The position numbers were made by a program, and so were the translations under genes. The notes beneath the pieces were generated by a model. The model searched no databases, was not told the origin of the DNA, and saw nothing but the letters and a program-made list of their open reading frames with translations. This document shows positions 58,286 through 64,000 of a stretch of DNA of 64,000 nucleotides, piece by piece. Positions within the stretch are counted from its first letter, which is position 1. The number at the start of each line of letters is the position of its first letter. The stretch comes from Streptomyces sp. NBC_01231 (lineage in GTDB: Bacteria > Actinomycetota > Actinomycetes > Streptomycetales > Streptomycetaceae), in NCBI GenBank assembly GCA_035999765.1, contig CP108521.1, forward strand, positions 7,254,001 through 7,318,000, given 5' to 3'.

Positions 58286-60046
58286 ATGACTGACAAGCAT
58301 GCGCAGGATGTGCAGCGGGTCTCCGCGGAGAACACCTTCACGGATCTGACCAGGACGGGCGAGCATCTGTCACAGGGTGGGTTGTTCACCCGGATGGTGA
58401 ACGGTGTCGTCATCATGATCGCCGAGGCGAACCCGCATAAGGGGCAGGTCTGGGAGAAGACGGACTTCGACCAGCAGAACCTCACACTCAATCAGATGCT
58501 CGACCTCGTCGAGGGCACCGACCCGGAGGATCTGGAGACCTCGGGCAAGGCCCTGTGGGACGCGCGTGATGCCATCACAGAGGCAGCTGACGAGCTCGAC
58601 GGGCGCATCGACAAGCTTCCTTGGACCGGGGGGTCGGGCGACGCCTTTCGTAAATGGGGCAAGTCTCTGGTGACGAGCACTCGAGCCCTCAGTACCTTCG
58701 CCGGAAGCGCTGGTGACCAGATCACCGCCGCCGGTATGGGCCTGGCCTCAGTGCGTGGGTCCATGCCGTCTCGTGACACGCGACCTGATCAGCGGAAGCC
58801 CGAACATTTCACCGAGGCCGAGAAGGTCGCGAACAAGGACGAGTACAACGCTGCGGTACGGGTGGAAAAGGATCGCCAAGAGGCGATCAACCAGATGAAT
58901 CGGCTGGCCTCCTACTACGTCGTGTCCGAGGGGCAGCTGAAGGACGCTACGCCGCCGACGTTCAAGGCCATGCCGGATGTGGGCGTGCCCAAGCCTCACG
59001 TGTACCAGGTCGTGGGTCCATCGGAAAACAGTGGGCCGGCGTCGGTCGGCAGCCATCACTCGACGGTCGAGCAGGCGACGCGCGTCGGTTCGCATGACAC
59101 GAGCGACACCCGAGTGCCTTCGAAGGACGTCACGGGCAGAGTGGCCCACCCGGACATCCCTGTCGGCACGAACATCGACAGTGTCGGCACGCTGCCGCCG
59201 TCCACGACGCCACCCGTGACCGGCCACACCCCGCCGGCATTGGGTACCCCCGGCCCAGGTAGCGGCCAACCGAACTTGTTCGAGGGTGGGTTGGGGACTC
59301 CTCTCACCAATCGCACACAGAGCCGGAATCTGGGTGGATCAGGCGGCTTGCGTACTCCTTCATCCACTCAGGGGCGTACTGGTACGTCTGGACTGAACAA
59401 TCCGAGCCCTGGCCGCTCTGGGGGGCAAGGCTCCACGAACCAGATGGGCCGCGCCACATCGACCGGTCAGTCAGCCGCCAAGGGCCTTGCCTCTGGGGCG
59501 AAGTCGTCTCCCATGGGTGGACGAGGTATCAGTGGCGGCACGCCGCGATCCGGCAGCACGGCTACGCCTCGGACGGCCAGCGGTCCGGCGACCGGGGCCG
59601 GTCGGTCCAACGGGGTCGTCGGAGGACGCCCCGCTGCTGGTGATGCGTCAGCGAAGGGTGGGTCGAGGATTCCTCGCGGCACGGTCGTTGGTGGCGAGGG
59701 GGCAGCCAATTCTCGGTCCGTATCCGGACGGCCTGGTCAGCGCGGCATCTTCGGAACGCCCGAGCCCACCACGAGGCCCGGTGCCGGCGCGAACAACTCT
59801 CGTGCGGGCGCCGGGGCGTCGGAGGCTGTCACAGGCAGGCCGACGACACGCAACTCGCCTGCGGGAGCCGAGCGCAACGGCATGACGCGTGGTGGTGCCG
59901 GCCTCGTGCGCGGTCCTGGTCAGAACGGGAAGCCCGGTGATGACAGCAACGCTCAGGGATCGTCGCGCCCTGACTATCTGGTCGAAGCCGAAGAGACTCA
60001 CCTGCCCAACAAACCGCGGCGTGATGTGCCGCCGGTCGTCAACTGA
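58286..60046 (+). CDS. PPE-like / WXG-domain ESX protein with disordered tail
   Basis: The 586-residue product has an N-terminal helical domain (about 1-225), including WTGGSGDAFRKWGKSL, with a WXG-type turn near residue 112, as in PPE/EspB-like and LXG-like ESX proteins. From about 250 it is a Gly/Ser/Pro/Thr/Arg-rich disordered tail (SGGLRTPSSTQGRTG and GGRGISGGTPRSG types). It lies between its presumed partner and the second mycosin. It is probably secreted or part of the machinery; which one is not shown. Confidence 0.7.
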   Translation: MTDKHAQDVQRVSAENTFTDLTRTGEHLSQGGLFTRMVNGVVIMIAEANPHKGQVWEKTDFDQQNLTLNQMLDLVEGTDPEDLETSGKALWDARDAITEAADELDGRIDKLPWTGGSGDAFRKWGKSLVTSTRALSTFAGSAGDQITAAGMGLASVRGSMPSRDTRPDQRKPEHFTEAEKVANKDEYNAAVRVEKDRQEAINQMNRLASYYVVSEGQLKDATPPTFKAMPDVGVPKPHVYQVVGPSENSGPASVGSHHSTVEQATRVGSHDTSDTRVPSKDVTGRVAHPDIPVGTNIDSVGTLPPSTTPPVTGHTPPALGTPGPGSGQPNLFEGGLGTPLTNRTQSRNLGGSGGLRTPSSTQGRTGTSGLNNPSPGRSGGQGSTNQMGRATSTGQSAAKGLASGAKSSPMGGRGISGGTPRSGSTATPRTASGPATGAGRSNGVVGGRPAAGDASAKGGSRIPRGTVVGGEGAANSRSVSGRPGQRGIFGTPEPTTRPGAGANNSRAGAGASEAVTGRPTTRNSPAGAERNGMTRGGAGLVRGPGQNGKPGDDSNAQGSSRPDYLVEAEETHLPNKPRRDVPPVVN

Positions 60047-60070
60047 GCGCAAGCGAGGACACGGAACACA

Positions 60071-61369
60071 ATGAAGTCAGGGATCAGCCGGCGAGTCGAG
60101 CGAACTGCGCTCGTCAGGGCACGCTGTGGTGGACGAGCGCGCGCTGTGGGCGCCGCCCTTGGCGCCCTGACCGCTGTGAGCGTGGGGTTCGCTCCCCATG
60201 CTGCTGCGTACGACGCCCAGTCGAAGCAGTGGTACTTGAAGCCGATGAAGGCCGAGCAGATGTGGAAGGCCAGCACAGGCAAGGGCATCAAGGTTGCCGT
60301 CATCGATACAGGGGTGAACGCGAACACGCCGTCACTCAAGGGGCAGGTTCTGGCTGACGAAGTACCGAAGTCAGTCGCGTATCACGCCACGGAAGACTAC
60401 AACGGACACGGAACAACAATTGCTGAGCTGATCGCCGGCAGCGGTGCTGAGGGGAGCCTCAAAGGCTTGGCTCCGGGAGCGAAGATCGTTCCCTACCGCA
60501 TCCAACTCGAAGGCCTCAAGGGCGGCCCAGAGCATGATAAAACGCCCAACGCTGCGACGGCACTCAGAGCGGTCGCCGACACCGACGCGAAGATCATCAA
60601 CATGTCGTTCGGAGGCATGACCAGTGATGAGGACGAGGAAGCAGTCAAATATGCTGCTTCCAAGGGCAAGTTGCTGATTGCTGCTGTTGGTAACCATGGG
60701 AATGCTGGGGCGGACAAGAATTATATCGATTATCCTGCGGCATTCCCCTATGTGGTTGGCGTAGCGTCGATCAACGAATCTGGCAAGGTGTCGAAGTTCT
60801 CTTCCTCTGGCGGTCGTGTCGACCTCGGGGCGCCGGGGCAGGACTTCCCTGGGTGGTGCAACGCGAAGTTCGATTCGTACTGCGGCATTGAAGGCACGAG
60901 CGCATCCGCGGCAATTGCGTCAGCGTCCGCCGCGCTGATCTGGTCCGCTCACCCCGACTGGACTGTCAACCAGGTAACTCGCGCCCTGATTGATACCGCC
61001 GGCCGCAAATACCATAAGGATGACCCAAGCAGGTATCTCGGCTACGGGGTCGTTCGCCCGCGCATGGTCCTTGAGAAATCCGACTACGACGCCGGACCTG
61101 CAAACGTTGACCCTCTTGCGGAGGAGAATGGCGGTGACCTGCTGGCCAAGTCCGTAAGCTCATCGTCGTCTTCTTCTGCACCCTCTTCTGCATCAACCGC
61201 GTCACAAGCCCCGGAAAAGGGTTCCACCGGCGGCACTTCGGCCGCAGGATCGAACTCGGAGTCTTCCAGCGACAGCAACACCCTCTGGATCGCTCTGGGA
61301 GCAGCCGGCGCGGTCATCGTCATCGGTGGTGCAGGCGCGGCCGTGCTGCGGGCACGTCGCGCCAGGTGA
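60071..61369 (+). CDS. mycP: Mycosin (ESX-associated subtilisin-like protease), copy 2
   Basis: The 432-residue product has a signal peptide (about 1-46), an S8 domain with Asp79 (VIDTG), His113 (GHGTTIAEL), Asn208 (AVGNHGN) and Ser277 (GTSASAA), then a Ser-rich stalk and a C-terminal membrane anchor (WIALGAAGAVIVIGGAGAAV). It differs clearly from copy 1. Part of the gene (about 60600-60800) uses A/T-ending codons, unlike neighbours, which suggests transfer or relaxed selection. It lies between the PPE-like gene and esxB. A 134-base gap follows, holding the esxB promoter region. Confidence 0.9.
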   Translation: MKSGISRRVERTALVRARCGGRARAVGAALGALTAVSVGFAPHAAAYDAQSKQWYLKPMKAEQMWKASTGKGIKVAVIDTGVNANTPSLKGQVLADEVPKSVAYHATEDYNGHGTTIAELIAGSGAEGSLKGLAPGAKIVPYRIQLEGLKGGPEHDKTPNAATALRAVADTDAKIINMSFGGMTSDEDEEAVKYAASKGKLLIAAVGNHGNAGADKNYIDYPAAFPYVVGVASINESGKVSKFSSSGGRVDLGAPGQDFPGWCNAKFDSYCGIEGTSASAAIASASAALIWSAHPDWTVNQVTRALIDTAGRKYHKDDPSRYLGYGVVRPRMVLEKSDYDAGPANVDPLAEENGGDLLAKSVSSSSSSSAPSSASTASQAPEKGSTGGTSAAGSNSESSSDSNTLWIALGAAGAVIVIGGAGAAVLRARRAR

Positions 61370-61503
61370 CCTCAACGTCCTCAATCGTCAACGGCCCTGT
61401 GCTGTTCGGATAGGGCGTGCACTACGTGCTTACCACTGTGAAGCAACAAACACAGGGGTGAGCCGGAACAATCGAATCATTAACAGCCTTGGAAAGGGTG
61501 ATC

Positions 61504-61854
61504 ATGGCCGGCGGAAAGCAGAAGCTCGAAGATGCCGCAGTAGTCCAACTCCAGAAGCAGATGTTGGAGAAGTACGAAGGCATCACGAAGCGTGTGCACG
61601 GCCTTCAGGGTGTGATCGACGGCCTCGAGGGTCAGTGGCAGGGAATCGGTCGTGCCGCGTTCGACAAGAAGCAGTACGAGATCAACGAGTCGCTGCAGAA
61701 CATCGGCAAGATCCTCGGTGATGTCATCGAGGCGATGACCGCGACCCGCAACATCAAGGACAGCAAGGAAGACGAGGTGCGTGCGGCGGTCAGCAAGATT
61801 GACGTCCAGGACGGCGCTCCGACGGTCCAGTCGTCCTCGCTCAGCTCCTACTGA
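61504..61854 (+). CDS. esxB: WXG100 protein EsxB
   Basis: The ATG at 61504 has GGAAAGGG upstream. The 116-residue product has two helices around GQWQGIGRAAF (WQG, near residue 44). The C-terminal tail (after VRAAVSKID) is longer than in mycobacterial CFP-10. It would pair with the next gene's product and be exported by the ESX system. In S. coelicolor the homologous pair (SCO5723/5724) has been reported to affect development; this is recalled knowledge. Confidence 0.9.
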   Translation: MAGGKQKLEDAAVVQLQKQMLEKYEGITKRVHGLQGVIDGLEGQWQGIGRAAFDKKQYEINESLQNIGKILGDVIEAMTATRNIKDSKEDEVRAAVSKIDVQDGAPTVQSSSLSSY

Positions 61855-61928
61855 GCCGAGCGGCGTTCAGATATTCGCCGGGCAGCCGGCAGCCACCAAG
61901 CACACCCAGCGAGACGAGGTAAACAGGC

Positions 61929-62228
61929 ATGGCCAACAACGCCGATGGGCTGCAAGTCACGTATGACGGGCTCGATGTCGCCGCGACCAAGATCGGTAAT
62001 GAGGCGAGCCAGCTCGAGCAGGACCTGCAGGAGCTCAAGAAGCTGGTCGTGAGCAGCCTTCAGTACTGGGAGGGTGACGCTCAGAACACCTTCAACGAGA
62101 AGCTGCACCGGTGGGACAAGGAAGCCAACGACATCCACCAGGCGCTCACCGGTATCGGCCACGTCGTCGCGACGTCGGGCGGTACGTACATGCAGGGTGA
62201 CAAGAAGGCGGCCAGCTACTTCCAGTAG
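61929..62228 (+). CDS. esxA: WXG100 protein EsxA
   Basis: The ATG has GAGG upstream. The 99-residue product is a helical hairpin with QYWEGDAQNTF (WEG near residue 47) and typical heptads (ASQLEQDLQELKKLV). It lies 74 bases after esxB. The order esxB-esxA and size match the ESX heterodimer. A stem-loop follows 25 bases after the stop. Confidence 0.93.
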   Translation: MANNADGLQVTYDGLDVAATKIGNEASQLEQDLQELKKLVVSSLQYWEGDAQNTFNEKLHRWDKEANDIHQALTGIGHVVATSGGTYMQGDKKAASYFQ

Positions 62229-62253
62229 GAAGAAGGCCGAAGCCGGAATTGTG

Positions 62254-62284
62254 GGGTGGGCGCGCGCGGGAGGCGCCCACCCCG
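62254..62284 (+). terminator. Stem-loop after esxA
   Basis: GGGGTGGGCGC pairs with GCGCCCACCCC around a nine-base loop. It could limit read-through from the abundant esxBA mRNA into the kinase genes. Confidence 0.75.
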
Positions 62285-62311
62285 CTGCCGTGCCACGCAC
62301 GGAGACGAAGG

Positions 62312-63295
62312 ATGAACATGCGCGTGTCAGACGCCGGCCGAGGTGTGCGGCGGATCGGCCCCTATGTGGTCGTCACTAGTCTCGACCCGCGCCGAAACGC
62401 GCAAACACCCGTCTCCGAGCACCGCTTCATCGCCCGTAGCGCCGACGGCGATCGCACCGTCCTGATCAGCACGCCTTTGGCGAGCACAGGCCCACAGCGC
62501 TTCATGGCCGAAGCCGACACCTCCCGTTACCTTCTTGGACCTTGGGTCCTCCCTGCCGTGGAACTCGCCGGTCCTGGCGAGGGAGCCTGGTCCACCCGGC
62601 CCTATCTGCCCGCGCTTCCGCTTCCCACGGCCCTCGCGGTGAACGGCGGCCCTCTGCCAGAGCGTACGGTTCGGGCGCTTGCAGTCGCCCTCGCCGAGAC
62701 TCTCACCGTGATGCACGGTCAGAAGCTCACCCACGCCGGGCTCTGCCCGTCCGCCGTACTGCTCGCCGCGGACGGACCCAGGCTCACATGCTTCGGGGCC
62801 GTGCGTGCCGCCGCGCCGGACGGTGCTGCACGCCAGGGCACCCCCGGGCTCGACCCCGGCAGCCTTCCGCCCGAGCAGGCCGTGGGTGGACAACCCCGGC
62901 CACTGGGCGACGTATACGCGCTGGGCGCGACGCTCGCCTATGCCGCTACGGGACACACGATGCCGGAACGCGAGGAACTGCCACTCGCACTACGGTCGTT
63001 GGTCGCGCGGTGTCTGGCCCGGGACCCGGCCAACCGCCCCCAACTCGCCGAGATCCTCGACGCGTTGGCCGACAGCGGACGCCAGGACCCTCCCGTCGGG
63101 TTCGGTCTAGCAACGCGAGCAGAGGCAATGCTCGGTGCCGGGTGGCTGCCCGCCCGGGTCGTTGCCGCCATCGTGCATCAATCGGGGTCCGTGTTCGCCG
63201 CGGAGGTGGAGGTACCGGCTCAGGAGACGAATCCGGCCTGGCCCCCTCCGGGCGTGGCGCCGGTCCCAGCCGCGACGCCCCCTCACAGATACTGA
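62312..63295 (+). CDS. Kinase-like protein without catalytic residues (pseudokinase)
   Basis: The ATG at 62312 overlaps GAAGG. The 327-residue product keeps the C-lobe of a bacterial Ser/Thr kinase: TVMHGQKLTHAGLCPSAVLL in place of LHxxxVvHRDLKPsNiLl, LTCFGAVR in place of DFGIAR, and PLGDVYALGATLAYAATG as in the intact enzyme. HRD reads HAG and DFG reads CFG, so it should not phosphorylate. No lysine-bearing VAIK motif is visible. It lies directly before an intact kinase gene and may regulate it or act as a scaffold. Confidence 0.8.
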   Translation: MNMRVSDAGRGVRRIGPYVVVTSLDPRRNAQTPVSEHRFIARSADGDRTVLISTPLASTGPQRFMAEADTSRYLLGPWVLPAVELAGPGEGAWSTRPYLPALPLPTALAVNGGPLPERTVRALAVALAETLTVMHGQKLTHAGLCPSAVLLAADGPRLTCFGAVRAAAPDGAARQGTPGLDPGSLPPEQAVGGQPRPLGDVYALGATLAYAATGHTMPEREELPLALRSLVARCLARDPANRPQLAEILDALADSGRQDPPVGFGLATRAEAMLGAGWLPARVVAAIVHQSGSVFAAEVEVPAQETNPAWPPPGVAPVPAATPPHRY

Positions 63296-63309
63296 CAACG
63301 AGAATCCCC

Positions 63310-64000
63310 ATGCCGACTCCCCTCACGCATGACGATCCCCTAGCCCTCGGCCCGTACCGGCTCATTGCCCGCCTCGGCAGTGGAGGCATGGGTACCGTCT
63401 ACGTGGCGCGTTCAGTGGGCGGACGTACTGTCGCGCTCAAGACCATGCACGCAGGCCTCGCCTCCGATCTGGCCGCCCGCACCCGTTTCCGGCTTGAAGT
63501 GGATGCGGCCAGGGTCATCGGGGATCGGTTCGGGGCTCGGGTGATGGACGCGGATCCGCTCGCGGAGACGCCCTGGCTGGCGACGGAGTATGTGCTGGGG
63601 CCCCCGCTCGATGAGGCCATCGAGGTCGGGGGAGTGCTGCCGGAGCTGTCCGTGCGGGCGCTGGGGGCCGGCCTGTGCGCGGCGCTGGGCCAGTTGCACC
63701 AGTCCGACGTCGTGCACCGCGACCTCAAGCCGTCCAACATTCTCGTCACCGCCTACGGACCGAAGATCATCGACTTCGGCATCGCGCGGGCCATCGGGGA
63801 CGACCGACTGACTCGTACCGGTGCGGCTGTCGGTACACCGGCCTTCATGTCGCCGGAGCAGGCGACCGGGCAGGAGCACGACCCCGCCGGCGACGTGTTC
63901 GCGCTCGCCGGAGTGCTGGTGTACGCGGCCACCGGGCGTGGTCCCTTCGGGCACGGCCAGGTGGCGGACCTGCTGTACCGGGTGCGGTACGGGGAAGCGG
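63310..64000 (+). CDS. Ser/Thr protein kinase, 3' end outside window
   Basis: About 230 residues of a PknB-type kinase are present. The glycine loop LGSGGMGTVYVA, Lys44 (VALK), HRDLKPSN (Asp138) and DFG (Asp155) are intact, followed by GTPAFMSPEQATG. It starts 15 bases after the pseudokinase stop. No strong ribosome site is visible. Membrane segment and sensor part, if any, lie to the right. The position suggests control of ESX secretion by phosphorylation, which is inference. Confidence 0.88.
   Translation, partial: MPTPLTHDDPLALGPYRLIARLGSGGMGTVYVARSVGGRTVALKTMHAGLASDLAARTRFRLEVDAARVIGDRFGARVMDADPLAETPWLATEYVLGPPLDEAIEVGGVLPELSVRALGAGLCAALGQLHQSDVVHRDLKPSNILVTAYGPKIIDFGIARAIGDDRLTRTGAAVGTPAFMSPEQATGQEHDPAGDVFALAGVLVYAATGRGPFGHGQVADLLYRVRYGEA

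Overview
The window is high-GC actinobacterial DNA, almost certainly from a Streptomyces chromosome. The signs are near-uniform G/C at third codon positions, GTG starts, ATGA-coupled genes, and the gene order dxr-rseP-ispG-proS-rimP-nusA-rnpM-infB-rbfA-truB-ribF running into an ESX (type VII) secretion locus. I recognise this order as the streptomycete chromosomal core. It is drawn from memory, not from a search.

Layout. (1) 1-11.9 kb: a xyloglucan-utilisation locus. A forward operon encodes GH74 xyloglucanase (5' end off the window), GH42 beta-galactosidase, GH95 fucosidase-type enzyme and GH12 endoglucanase. A reverse group encodes a LacI regulator, a GH31 alpha-xylosidase-like enzyme and a sulfotransferase. 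A perfect 18-bp palindrome and a second near-copy lie in front of the LacI gene. (2) 11.9-31.4 kb: housekeeping core. It holds an acyl-CoA dehydrogenase, two MEP isoprenoid genes (dxr, ispG) with a site-2 protease between them, two acetyltransferases, proS, and the rimP-nusA-rnpM-infB-DUF503-rbfA-truB translation/transcription cluster. The infB leader carries three chained mini-ORFs. (3) 31.6-36.4 kb: a 1198-residue protein with a trypsin-like domain, a P-loop NTPase and a long helical C-terminus, followed by ribF. (4) 36.5-64 kb: an ESX locus with an EspI-like proline-rich ATPase, an unknown protein, EccE, EccB, two mycosins, a PPE-like pair, EsxB/EsxA, a pseudokinase and a kinase cut by the right edge. 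EccC and EccD are not present and presumably lie to the right.

The most unusual part is 46.4-57.4 kb, inside the ESX locus. A cassette is present twice: a DUF4333 lipoprotein on the reverse strand, then a small helper, a large WXG-type protein with an Ala/Gly-rich repetitive C-terminus, and an LpqN-like protein. Copy A runs 46.4-49.4 kb and copy B 50.9-54.6 kb. Copy B is interrupted by an IS4-family transposase relic and followed by an IS5-family relic, and a 48-residue WXG-locus fragment lies beyond. This looks like a duplicating, decaying type VII effector island between the two mycosin genes. Base composition drops towards 57-62 kb, where the second mycosin gene uses many A/T-ending codons.

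No tRNA, rRNA or CRISPR array was seen. Terminator calls rest on visible inverted repeats. Promoters are mostly not called because Streptomyces promoters cannot be read reliably by eye.
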